From Candidatus Didemnitutus sp. (GTDB lineage Bacteria > Verrucomicrobiota > Verrucomicrobiia > Opitutales > Opitutaceae), in contig JAGOQJ010000001.1 of the NCBI GenBank assembly GCA_017991595.1, positions 854,410 through 918,409 of the forward strand: a DNA stretch of 64,000 bases, read 5' to 3'. The notes below the pieces were generated by a model, which saw only the letters and a program-made list of their open reading frames with translations, searched no databases and had not been told where the DNA came from. How positions within the stretch are numbered: position 1 is the first letter of the stretch; each line of letters opens with the position of its first letter. Of the stretch, positions 35,247-44,138 are shown in pieces. Made by a program: the position numbers and the translations under genes.

Positions 35247-36389
35247 ATGGGCGCGGTGTTGCACCTTTCCAAATACCCGGCGGGCGCGGGCGGCATGGAC
35301 AATGTCCTGCGGCTGCACGCAGCGGCGGGAGAGCAGACGCGGGCGCTGCTCACGCGGCCCGACGCGGCGGCGGTCGCGGCGCAGGGCTGCGGCTTGCTCG
35401 GGCCGGTCGCATCGGTGCACGCGCCGCGGGCGTGGTTGCGGCAGCGGTGGGCGCGGCAACGGCCGACGCCGGGCGCGGAGGCCGTGCTCTACTACAACTG
35501 CTGGGGCGTGGAAGGTCTCGCGGCGGTAGACGGCGCAGCGCGGCGGGTGGCTTACCTGCACAATCTTTTCCCGGAGATGCCACGCTTCGTGCAGCACTAC
35601 GCGCCGTGGTTCGACGGATTTCTCTGCGTGAGCCCGGCGATGCGGGCGGCGGTGCAAGCCGCGTTGCCGGTCGAACTGCGTCCGCGTTGCCATGCGGTGA
35701 CCTTGCCGGTCGACACGCGCTTCTTTGTCTGGGCTGGCGCAGAGGCGCCGCGGGCGCCGATCCTCGGTTGGTGCGGGCGCATCGCGCGTGCGCAGAAGCG
35801 CATCGATCGTTTCCCGGCGTTGCTCGCGGCGCTGGATCGCACCGGGCGTGACTATCGGATCGAGATCGTGGGCGAGGGGCCCGACCGCACTTGGCTCGCG
35901 GAGGCACTGCGCGGTCATCCGCGCGTGACGTTGCACGGTTGGGAGAGCCCGGAGCAACTAGCCGTGCGAATGCAGCGCTGGCGCTACGCGGTGACGCTCA
36001 GCGATTATGAGGGGCAATCGCTCGCGTTGCTCGAGGCGATGGCGGCGGGCTGTCTGCCGCTTTACCCGGATTTTCACGACGGCGCGGATCTGCCGCCGGC
36101 GCTCGCGGCCGCGTGTCTCTACCGGCGCGGCGACATGGATGACTTGACCGCGCACTGGCTGCGGCTCGAACAGACCGGAGCCGAGACGCAGGCGGAGATG
36201 CAGCGCGCGGTGCGCGCGCACGCAGAGCAGCACCGGCCCGAACGTTATCTGGCGAGCGTGCGCGCCGCGCTCGCGGATCTGGCGGCGCAGCCGGCCCGCG
36301 TCGTCGCGCCGCCGGCGGCCGGTGCGGCGGAGTGGTTGCCGGTGTGGTGTTACAACCGGTTCTACCGGCGCCTGACGGGCACGCGGTAG
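35247..36389 (+). CDS. family 4 glycosyltransferase
   Basis: The 380-residue GT-B protein has LHLSKYPAGAGGMDN at the start, a middle with AYLHNLFPEMP, and a C-terminal domain with LGWCGRIARAQKRIDRFPAL, IVGEGPDR and the catalytic-type region SDYEGQSLALLEAMAAGCLPL. It transfers a sugar in surface-glycan synthesis, presumably. The ATG at 35247 is chosen on the family N-terminus; the frame stays open for 54 codons upstream without family sequence. It is divergent from the protease gene (263 bp between, with a GGCCG/CGGCC hairpin near 35030-35046) and abuts the convergent GT2 gene with no gap. Confidence 0.87.
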   Translation: MGAVLHLSKYPAGAGGMDNVLRLHAAAGEQTRALLTRPDAAAVAAQGCGLLGPVASVHAPRAWLRQRWARQRPTPGAEAVLYYNCWGVEGLAAVDGAARRVAYLHNLFPEMPRFVQHYAPWFDGFLCVSPAMRAAVQAALPVELRPRCHAVTLPVDTRFFVWAGAEAPRAPILGWCGRIARAQKRIDRFPALLAALDRTGRDYRIEIVGEGPDRTWLAEALRGHPRVTLHGWESPEQLAVRMQRWRYAVTLSDYEGQSLALLEAMAAGCLPLYPDFHDGADLPPALAAACLYRRGDMDDLTAHWLRLEQTGAETQAEMQRAVRAHAEQHRPERYLASVRAALADLAAQPARVVAPPAAGAAEWLPVWCYNRFYRRLTGTR

Positions 36390-37280
36390 TCAGCGCGCTT
36401 CGCCGAGGATCGCGGCGCGGCGCGCGGCGGCCCACGCGGAGTCGCCGTGGCGCAATCGCGCGAGACGCAGCAACGCGTCGGCGAGCTTGGGGCCGTTGAA
36501 ACGCCAGGGTTGGTGCAGGTGGCGGCGGAGATAATTGCGCGGCCAGTCCTCGCGGCCCCACGCCACGGTGTCGTGGCCCCAGCGGGTGAGGAAGAGCCGG
36601 AGGTTCTCGCGGTCGCGGTCCTTGCGGCCGGGGCTCGAGCTGACGTAATGCCACACGCGGCTGCGGTAATCGACCCAGTGGCGCAGGCCGCGCCGGCCCA
36701 GCGCGAGGCAGAAGTCGACGTCCTCGCCGCCGTTCCGGTAGGCCTCGTCGAAACCGCCGTGCGCGAGGAACGCCTCGCGTTGCAGCAGCCAGCAGGCGGC
36801 CGACACGGCGGGCACAAAGCGGCCGTCGCCAGACAGGCGCGGCGGACGGTGCTTGCCGAAATGATCCGGCAGGCCGGCGAGGTCGAAGACGATGCCCGCG
36901 TGGTCGATGCGTCCGGTGGCCGGCTGGAGGTGGACGTTGCCCACGACGCCGATGCGCGGCGTGGCGGCGAGCCGCTCCGCCAGCGGCGCGAACCAGCCGG
37001 GCGTGAGCACGAGGTCGTTGTTCAGCAGCGCCAGCACGGTGCCTTGCGCGGCTCGCGCGCCACGGTTGTTGCTCGCGGCGAAGCCGAGGTTGCGCTCGTT
37101 GAGCAGCACGCGGTGCCGCGGCGCCGGCAGCGTGCGCAACCACTCGCGCGTGCCATCGGTGCTGCCGTCGTCGACCCAGACGATCTCCCACGGCTCCGGC
37201 GGCGCGTGGCGCTCGAGGCTCGCGATGAACGGCTGCGTGCGGTCGAGGCGATTGTAGAGGGCGACGACGATGGAGATCAT
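36390..37280 (-). CDS. family 2 glycosyltransferase
   Basis: A 296-residue GT-A enzyme: MISIVVALYNRLD, WVDDGSTDGT, NLGFAASNN, the metal site LLNNDLVLTPGWFAPL and AHGGFDEAYRNGGEDVDFC. It is paralogous to the GT2 at 21252-22145. The ATG at 37280 overlaps the stop of the upstream membrane-protein gene as ATGA. It is the last gene of the minus-strand polysaccharide operon running from 46.3 kb. Donor is unknown; rhamnose is a reasonable guess from the rml genes. Confidence 0.9.
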   Translation of the reverse strand: MISIVVALYNRLDRTQPFIASLERHAPPEPWEIVWVDDGSTDGTREWLRTLPAPRHRVLLNERNLGFAASNNRGARAAQGTVLALLNNDLVLTPGWFAPLAERLAATPRIGVVGNVHLQPATGRIDHAGIVFDLAGLPDHFGKHRPPRLSGDGRFVPAVSAACWLLQREAFLAHGGFDEAYRNGGEDVDFCLALGRRGLRHWVDYRSRVWHYVSSSPGRKDRDRENLRLFLTRWGHDTVAWGREDWPRNYLRRHLHQPWRFNGPKLADALLRLARLRHGDSAWAAARRAAILGEAR

Positions 37281-38878
37281 GGTGCGCGGGCAGGGAGCAA
37301 CCGCACCTCGATCAGCGGGCGGCCGTGCACGCTGGGCAGCACGAGGACCGGGCGGGTTTCGAGCTGCAATTGCGTGAGTGCGGCGAGGAGGTTGCGGTTG
37401 GCGGTGGCAGAATTCTCGCCGCCCGGCAGGCGACGCACGAGGTAATGGTCGCGCCGAGGGTCGAGACTTGCGAGTGCCTCGACTGCCGAATCGAGCGAGG
37501 CAAAGCGCGGCCAACGGTCGTCCACGCGCAAGCGCCCTTCCGTGAGCGCGAGCAACTGGTTGCCCATGCCCCAGTCGGCCAACACGAAGTCACCCTCGGG
37601 CCGGGATGCGGCGAACGCGGCCAGCGCTGAGTTGGCGGGGTCCCAGTTCGCGTTGGTAGGAAAACGCAGCAGCGTGATACAGCGCCAGGTCGTGGCCGTC
37701 ATCGCGAAGGCGGCGAGGCCGACGCTGCCGAAGATCGTGGCCCGCGCGGCAACTTGCTCAAGACGCGAGCGGCCCGTCGAGGCCAGACGGGCGAGGCCCG
37801 GGGCGAGCAGCAAGGCCGGCAGACCGCAGAGCACGGCGGCGTGGTGCGGACCGGTGGCTGTGCGCGTGGCGACGAAGGCTGCGCCGGTGAGCAGCGTGAA
37901 CACCACGAGAAAAGCCCACGAGCGAGTGTGCGTTCGCGGCTGCGGGCTCAACGCACCGAGGATCGCCGCTAGCAGCAGCACGCACGCGGCGGGGATCATG
38001 AGCGCGGCGAGTCGCCAACCGTCGCCGACGATGAAGTCCAGTGGCCCGCCGCCGATCAGCGTGAGATGAAGCAGTTGCCAGGCTTGGTGCAGGCGCGCCG
38101 GCCAGGCGGTCGCGGGATCGGCTGCGCCGGTGAGGGCGACGGCGCGGGCAAGCGCGACGAGCAAAAACCCGCCGGTTGCCAGTGCCCACAGGCAGGCGTG
38201 CGCGGTCCGTTCGCGGAAGAAACGGCGCAGCGGTCCGGGCGCCGTGAGCGCGAGTGCGCCCCACGCCGCGCAGGCGAGCCAGAGGAAGTTGAGCTTGTCG
38301 AACGTGCCGACGAGGCAGGGGGCGAGGGCGAGCCACAGCCAGCGTGGTCGTTCCGTCCGCCACCATTGCGCCACGGCGAAGACCAGCGCGCCACGGCAGA
38401 GGAACATGATCGCGTTCGGCCCCCAATCCAGCCGGCTGTGCAGGAGCAGCCCCGGATCGAGGCAGACGAGCACGGCGGCAATCCAGCCGGTGGTGCGTCC
38501 GAACCACGTGCGCATGGCCAGCGCGAGCAGCAGCGCGCCGCCGAGGCCGAGCAAAATCGCAGGCAGCCGCACGCTCCACTCGTTCACGCCGCACAGGGCG
38601 AAGATCGGCGCGTAAAGCCAGGCCTTCAGCGCGCCGATGTAGTCCATCAGCAGCACGGGGACGCCGGCGATCTTCAGGTGCACGAAGCCTTCCTGCTTTG
38701 CGCCGAGCGCGGCGTTGGCGAAGAGCAACTCGTCGTAGTAAAGCCCGGGCGCGCGCAGATCCCGCGCGGCGAGCAGCAGGGCCGCGAGAAGGGTCGATGC
38801 CAGCAGCACCAGGCCCCAGCGGTCCGACGAAGGACGCGACGACGGGGAGCCGGCGGGTGCGGGGAAGGGAGCGTTCAT
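37277..38878 (-). CDS. PMT/ArnT-like integral membrane glycosyltransferase
   Basis: The 533-residue protein has about ten hydrophobic segments and the start of a GT-C enzyme: a first periplasmic loop with GLYYDELLFANAALG carrying the acidic pair after helix 1, then SVRLPAILLGLGGALLLALA, LVCLDPGLLLHSRLDWGPNA. GT-C enzymes use polyprenyl-phosphate sugars at the outer face of the inner membrane. The C-terminal about 120 residues form a soluble periplasmic domain. Both ends overlap the neighbouring genes by ATGA, so it is tightly coupled to the polysaccharide operon. Confidence 0.82.
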   Translation of the reverse strand: MNAPFPAPAGSPSSRPSSDRWGLVLLASTLLAALLLAARDLRAPGLYYDELLFANAALGAKQEGFVHLKIAGVPVLLMDYIGALKAWLYAPIFALCGVNEWSVRLPAILLGLGGALLLALAMRTWFGRTTGWIAAVLVCLDPGLLLHSRLDWGPNAIMFLCRGALVFAVAQWWRTERPRWLWLALAPCLVGTFDKLNFLWLACAAWGALALTAPGPLRRFFRERTAHACLWALATGGFLLVALARAVALTGAADPATAWPARLHQAWQLLHLTLIGGGPLDFIVGDGWRLAALMIPAACVLLLAAILGALSPQPRTHTRSWAFLVVFTLLTGAAFVATRTATGPHHAAVLCGLPALLLAPGLARLASTGRSRLEQVAARATIFGSVGLAAFAMTATTWRCITLLRFPTNANWDPANSALAAFAASRPEGDFVLADWGMGNQLLALTEGRLRVDDRWPRFASLDSAVEALASLDPRRDHYLVRRLPGGENSATANRNLLAALTQLQLETRPVLVLPSVHGRPLIEVRLLPARAP

Positions 38879-40854
38879 GCCAGCGGATCCTCGCGCGGAG
38901 TCGCACGCCAAGTAAGTGCGACCGTGATCAGGGCGGCGGCCCAAGCGGCGAGCAGGGCGGGCCAGAACCAAGCAGGACGATAGAGAAACTCCACGCGTTG
39001 CGCGCCCGCGGGCAGGTCGAGGGCGAGGAACACATCTTCCGACGAGAGTGGCACCGGACGGCCATCGATGCGCGCCTCCCAGCCGGGATATTTCACCTGG
39101 GCGAACACGAGGCGCCCGGATTCGCCGGGCTCGGGTGCGAGCCGCACGGCGTTGTCGTCCCATGCGACGTGCCGCAGCCGGGCGGAGCGCACCGAATCCC
39201 CTGCCTTGATCTGGAAAATGGACAGCGCATCCGCGCGTTCGTAGAGGCGCAGCCCGTTGTGCGTGGAAATTTCCCGCAGCCCGTCGATCGGGTCGCGGCT
39301 GAAGATGTAGCGCAGACCGAGCCGCCGGAAATTCTCCCCGGTCGGCGACCAGTCGCGTCCCAGATATTTGAAGTAACGCATCTGCATTGTGGCGCGGTGA
39401 CCGCGCATCGACAGGCTGCCGTCGACGTTGCCAAGGTTGGGCGGGACCGCCTCGTTTGGCAGGGCGATGAACCGCACGGGTGCGCCGGCCTCGGCCCGGG
39501 TGAGCGCGGCGTGAGTCCGCATCCACGCGTCGCCGTAGTAACGAGCCGGATAAAACTCCGCCGAGCGCGGCTTCAGGTAATGGATGCCATGCACCGCCAC
39601 TTCGGCAGCCACGCCGGCGGCGATCGCCCAAGCCAGCACGGGCCCGACGCGCGCGGCCCAACGCGTGCTCCACGCGCGCAGCAGATCGATGCCGCCGGCC
39701 GCGAGGAGCCCGAGCGCGAGGTGATAGAGACACAGCGCGCGCACCGGCGTGCGCACCGAGTTCAAGCCCGGCACATAGTAGCTGAGTCGTCCCAGCCATG
39801 ATCCGTCGCCCATCGAAATCAACACGGCAACGGTGCCCAGCGTGAGCGCGAAGAATCCCCAGCGCCCCGGTCGCAGCAGCCCGATTGCCGCCAGCGCGAG
39901 ACCGCTGAAGCTCGCGAACAGCGTGCAGCCCTCCGCCCCGGTCGCCGTGGGCGAGAACAGCAGCCGCCAGTCGCCGAGTTGGAGCACGTATTTGAACGCA
40001 TAGATCTCGTAGGGCACATGGTGCGGCGGAGCGGTGGGCTCCGCTGCACCGATCCAGCGATACGAGTGCGCGAGGTATTCGATGGTCGCGGCGAGTTGCG
40101 GCAGCGCGACGAGCACCGCCACGGCCCCGATGAAGCCGAGAGTCAGCGCGCGTGCGCCGAGCGCGCGCCAGCCCCAAGGTCCGACGAACAGCGCCAGGAT
40201 GGCCACGGCCAGCCCGGTGTGAACCGGCGGCTGCAGGTGGCCGGCGAGGAACATCACGCCGCACGCGCAACCCGCTTGCCACGCGGCTGGCGAGCGCCAC
40301 GGACGCTCCTTCGCCGTCAGCGCGCGTTGGCACAGCCAGACCACGAGCGGCAACCACGAGAGGCTCTCGAAAATGTTGGGTTGCGCCGGCGCGCGCAGCG
40401 CGAACGAGCCGACGAAACTCACCAGCAGCGCGCCGACCGCGGCCGCGGTCCGGCTGCGGCCCAGATGTCGCAGGAGCGCCCATGCGCCGGCGAACGCCAG
40501 CGCGAAATGCGCCAGCAGCCGCCACTCCTGCAGCTCGACCGATGCCGGATCGCCCAGCCAGGCAAAGAGCCAGTTCACCGGGTAGAACGGCGCGGTCTGC
40601 ATCTCGCCCGCGAAGCTCGTGCCGGAGGACGTGGTGAAATCCCAGAGCTTGAAATGCAGCTCGCGCACGGCGCGCGCGTTGGCGGTGTTCCACGCGTAGG
40701 ACTGGATGCTCGCATCCCAGTCGCCGTAGAAAGTGTGCGTGCGCTGCAGGACGTTCTGGCGAAAGACCACGACCGCCAGCACGAGACCCAGCAGCCACAG
40801 ACCGGCGAAGCGCAGCAGGCGAGACAGGACGGGGTGGCCGGAGAACAGGGTCAT
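38875..40854 (-). CDS. YfhO-like membrane protein
   Basis: A 659-residue protein with about eleven membrane segments followed by a periplasmic C-terminal region. Typical YfhO traits are the first loop (TFYGDWDASIQSYAWNTA), the PNIFESLSWLPLVVW region, GNVDGSLSMRGH, YIFSRDPIDG and a C-terminal PGWEARIDGRPVPL. Family members, found in Gram-positive bacteria too, are linked to glycosylation of cell-envelope polymers such as lipoteichoic acid. In this operon it may modify the exported polysaccharide. It overlaps both neighbours by 4 nt. Confidence 0.85.
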   Translation of the reverse strand: MTLFSGHPVLSRLLRFAGLWLLGLVLAVVVFRQNVLQRTHTFYGDWDASIQSYAWNTANARAVRELHFKLWDFTTSSGTSFAGEMQTAPFYPVNWLFAWLGDPASVELQEWRLLAHFALAFAGAWALLRHLGRSRTAAAVGALLVSFVGSFALRAPAQPNIFESLSWLPLVVWLCQRALTAKERPWRSPAAWQAGCACGVMFLAGHLQPPVHTGLAVAILALFVGPWGWRALGARALTLGFIGAVAVLVALPQLAATIEYLAHSYRWIGAAEPTAPPHHVPYEIYAFKYVLQLGDWRLLFSPTATGAEGCTLFASFSGLALAAIGLLRPGRWGFFALTLGTVAVLISMGDGSWLGRLSYYVPGLNSVRTPVRALCLYHLALGLLAAGGIDLLRAWSTRWAARVGPVLAWAIAAGVAAEVAVHGIHYLKPRSAEFYPARYYGDAWMRTHAALTRAEAGAPVRFIALPNEAVPPNLGNVDGSLSMRGHRATMQMRYFKYLGRDWSPTGENFRRLGLRYIFSRDPIDGLREISTHNGLRLYERADALSIFQIKAGDSVRSARLRHVAWDDNAVRLAPEPGESGRLVFAQVKYPGWEARIDGRPVPLSSEDVFLALDLPAGAQRVEFLYRPAWFWPALLAAWAAALITVALTWRATPREDPLA

Positions 40855-43800
40855 GGGCGGCGCAGCTCCGGCATGTCCTCGGCCAGCGCGGCGCGGTAGG
40901 CAGCGATGGAGAAATGGCGCGCCAGCGCGGCGCGTCCGGCCAGCGCCTGCGCGGCCAGGCGCGACGGGTTGCCGTAGAGCCGCAGCAGCGTTGCGGCAAA
41001 ATCGGCTGTCTCCGCCACCGCGAAAGCCTCTCCGGCCTCGGGAATGCCTTCCGCACCGATGGGCGTCGTGATCACGGGCACGCCGTGCCAGAGGGCCTCA
41101 AGCACCTTGCCCTTCACGCCGCCGCCGTTGCGTAGCGGCGCGATGACCATTCGCGCTTCACGGTAGAGCTCGGCCAGCTGCGTGTCGCTCACGTAGCCGT
41201 GCACGCGGACGCGTTCACCCGCGCAGGCGTGGAGCTCGGGCGGCGTCTGGCTGCCGGCAATGTGCAGCACGAGCTCAGGTTGCGCGGCCGCGATCTCCGG
41301 CCAGCTGTCGCGCAGGAAACCGAGGATGCCCTCGAGGTTCGGCCGGTGACGAAAACCGCCGACGAAGAGCAAGGCGTGGCGTCCGGCCAGAGCGGCCGCA
41401 TCGGGCGGCGGCTCGGTGGGGGTCGGGTAGGTGAGCAGTGGCAGCACCCGTGCGCGCAACTGCGGGTGCACGCGGTGCAGTTCCTCCACCTCGAGCGGAG
41501 ATGGATAATAGACCGCGTGCACGTGCGGGAAAACGCCTTCCTCCCAGCGGCGCCACTCGGCGGCGAGCCGCGCGGATTCGGATTCGCCGGTGAGCTGGTA
41601 GGCGCGCGTGAAGGAGCGCGAGAGCAGATCGTGACCGAGGAAGAGCACGCGCGCCGACGTGGCACCCGCCGGCAGCGGCAGGTGTGGCGCGCTGATGTGC
41701 GCGCGGGAGAAAAACACATACGCCAGTTCGCGCCCGTGCGCGGCCAGCCAATCGGCGAGGTGGAACCCGCCGGGCAGACGCTCGTCGATCACCTCGACGC
41801 CCTTGGCCTCGAGGCGCGGTGTGTAGTGCGGATCGTAGGCGTGGTTGTCGGGAAAGAACTTCACGCTGAAGCTCGCGCCGAGGAGGAAATCGATCAGGTG
41901 CTCGATGCAGCGCGAGCCGGCGTCGTGGTCGGGCTGCGGCACATAGTGGTCGACCACCAGCACGACCGGGCGGCCGCCGCTGCGGTCGCGGGCGCGGAAG
42001 AGCGCGGCGGGGCCCTCCTGCTGCTCGCTCTGCAACACGGCGCGCCAGCGCTCCTCGAACTTGGCGCGGTTGAGCGTTTGGTAACGCTTCACGCCCGTGC
42101 CGGCGGTGTCGGTGCCGTTGGACTGGCCCTCGAAATGCACGATCTCGCAGCGCGGCTGGTAGTAAACTTGCCGGCCGGCGCGGCGCACGCGGAAGGCGAG
42201 GTCGGTGTCCTCATAATAGGCCGGGACGTAGAGCTCGTCGAAGCCGCCGAGCGCGGCGAAGAAGTCGCGCGCGATCATCACGCACGCGCCGGAGCAGTAA
42301 TCGACGGGCTTGAAGTAGTTGAATTCCGGGCGCCGCGGATCGTCGCCGCGGCCGTAGTTCCAGCCCGAGGCGTCGCGCCAGACGATGCCACCGGCCTCCT
42401 GCAGCGTGCCGTCGGGATAGACGAGCTTGGCGCCAACGAGACCGGCGTCGGGTCGCTCGGCGAAGGAGGAGTGGAGCGCCGCGAGCCAGCCCGGCGTGAC
42501 CAGCGTGTCGTTGTTGAGGAAGACGAGGTGGGTGCCGCGCGCGAGGCGCGCACCGGCGTTGCAACTGCGCACGAAGCCGAGGTTGGTGGCATTGCGCTGC
42601 AAACGCAGGTGCGGCACGGCGGCGAGTTGGCTCACCGCGGGATCGGGCGAGCAATCGTCAATGACGATCACCTCGTAGGCGAGGCCGGTGGTTTCGCACG
42701 CGATGGAGTCGAGGCAACGCAGCGTGAGCGGGACTTGGTTGTAGATTGGGATGACGATCGAGACCAGCGGCTCGGCCCCGGGCGGAGGCAGGGCGATGGC
42801 TTGCGGTTCGGGCGTTGGGGTCGAGTGGGCCGCGGTCCGGCGCAGCGGCCCGGCGGGATGCGTGCCGAGGCGCTGGCGGGCGAGCCGGTAGCCGAGCGTG
42901 AGGGTGTCGCCGTGGGCGATGCGGGCGTGGACGCCGATGAATTTCCATCCGGGGCGCCGGCTGGTGAAGGAAAATTCGAAGGGATGGAAACCATCGGCAT
43001 CGGGCGGCGAGAGCCGGGCGTGCAGCGTGCGGCGGCCGAGGCGCGCGAAGACGCAGCGCGGGGCGCGGCCATCGATGTCGCGAATGCGACCGGTGAGGCG
43101 CAGGAACGCGCCGGTCTGCGTCGCGGACGAGAGTTCCCATTTCACGCCGTGTCGGTGGAAGCGCAGGCCGCGTTGGGTCAACCCATCCTGCAGCAGGCGC
43201 GCGGCGTGATGCAGCGGCAGCAGGAGATCGCGGTTCTGCCGGATGCGCTCGCGGGCGTGCGCTAGGGCGTAGTCGGTCTCGCGCTGGCGGTCGCGCGCCT
43301 CGCCGAGGGCGCGTTCCCAGTCGAGCCGTTGGTGCGCCAGCACGGGGTTGTGCCGGGCGAGCCAGGCCGCGAGTTCCGCGGGAGCGGGCAGTTCCGGCAT
43401 CGGCGCGCCGCGCTCCCATGCGAAGGCGTGCACCATCAGCCGGTATTGCATGAGCTGCAGCGCGAGCACGAGGCTGAGCGCGCCATCCTGCCCCGGCGTG
43501 TAACGGCGGGCGAATTCGCCGTGGAGTTCCGTCATCAGTTCGCGCCAGTCGGCCGGTGGCGGCGCAGGCTCCTTTGCGGCGTAGCTCGTGAGCTTGGTGG
43601 CGAAGTGCGCGAGGTCCGCGAAGTTGAAGTGCTCGAGCCAGACCGGGCCGTCGGCGGGTGTGGAGAGCAACCGGCCCGCGAGGCGCGGTTTGGCGTGGAT
43701 GACGTCGCTCCACTCCGCGGCGCCGCGGCGCAACAGGCGCACCTGCGGATCGTCGCCCCAGCCCGAGTCGCGGATGGTCCAGCGGCCGAGATGGTTCACG

Positions 43801-44138
43801 CGCTTGAGCTGGTAGGCGGCGACGTCGGGCCCGGCGGAGCGCAGCAACGCGGCGACTTCCTCCTCGCTGCCGTGCAGGCGCTCGTCAGCGTCGAGCAGGA
43901 GGATCCAGTCGCAGCGCGCCTGGGAGAGGGCGAGATTGCGGGCCGGCTCGACGTAGCCGCGCGGCTCCGTGAGCAGCACGCGCGCACCGGCGGCGGCCGC
44001 GATCTCGCGCGTGCGGTCCGTGCTGTGCATGTCCACCACGACGATTTCGTCCGCCCACGGGCACGACGCGAGGCAGTCGGGCAGGTCGGCCGCGGCGTTG
44101 AGGGTGTTGATGACGAGACTGACGCTGGGGCGGCTCAT
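40851..44138 (-). CDS. three-domain glycosyltransferase (GT2-GT2-GT4)
   Basis: This 1095-residue protein joins three enzymes. Residues about 1-230 are a GT2 of the LpsA/KdtX type (VSLVINTLNAAADL, LLLDADERLHG). A linker follows with a possible sugar-binding beta domain. Residues about 475-740 are a second GT2 (VSIVIPIYNQVPLTLRCLDS, IDDCSPDPA, VFLNNDTLVTPGW, YYEDTDLAFRVR). Residues about 760-1090 are a GT4-type domain (LLFVGGFRHRPNLEGI, GGGVKGKVLEALWHGVPVI). Such multi-domain enzymes polymerise or cap O-antigen chains exported by ABC transporters. The Met at 44138 overlaps the Wzt stop; it overlaps the YfhO gene at its end. Confidence 0.9.
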   Translation of the reverse strand: MSRPSVSLVINTLNAAADLPDCLASCPWADEIVVVDMHSTDRTREIAAAAGARVLLTEPRGYVEPARNLALSQARCDWILLLDADERLHGSEEEVAALLRSAGPDVAAYQLKRVNHLGRWTIRDSGWGDDPQVRLLRRGAAEWSDVIHAKPRLAGRLLSTPADGPVWLEHFNFADLAHFATKLTSYAAKEPAPPPADWRELMTELHGEFARRYTPGQDGALSLVLALQLMQYRLMVHAFAWERGAPMPELPAPAELAAWLARHNPVLAHQRLDWERALGEARDRQRETDYALAHARERIRQNRDLLLPLHHAARLLQDGLTQRGLRFHRHGVKWELSSATQTGAFLRLTGRIRDIDGRAPRCVFARLGRRTLHARLSPPDADGFHPFEFSFTSRRPGWKFIGVHARIAHGDTLTLGYRLARQRLGTHPAGPLRRTAAHSTPTPEPQAIALPPPGAEPLVSIVIPIYNQVPLTLRCLDSIACETTGLAYEVIVIDDCSPDPAVSQLAAVPHLRLQRNATNLGFVRSCNAGARLARGTHLVFLNNDTLVTPGWLAALHSSFAERPDAGLVGAKLVYPDGTLQEAGGIVWRDASGWNYGRGDDPRRPEFNYFKPVDYCSGACVMIARDFFAALGGFDELYVPAYYEDTDLAFRVRRAGRQVYYQPRCEIVHFEGQSNGTDTAGTGVKRYQTLNRAKFEERWRAVLQSEQQEGPAALFRARDRSGGRPVVLVVDHYVPQPDHDAGSRCIEHLIDFLLGASFSVKFFPDNHAYDPHYTPRLEAKGVEVIDERLPGGFHLADWLAAHGRELAYVFFSRAHISAPHLPLPAGATSARVLFLGHDLLSRSFTRAYQLTGESESARLAAEWRRWEEGVFPHVHAVYYPSPLEVEELHRVHPQLRARVLPLLTYPTPTEPPPDAAALAGRHALLFVGGFRHRPNLEGILGFLRDSWPEIAAAQPELVLHIAGSQTPPELHACAGERVRVHGYVSDTQLAELYREARMVIAPLRNGGGVKGKVLEALWHGVPVITTPIGAEGIPEAGEAFAVAETADFAATLLRLYGNPSRLAAQALAGRAALARHFSIAAYRAALAEDMPELRRP

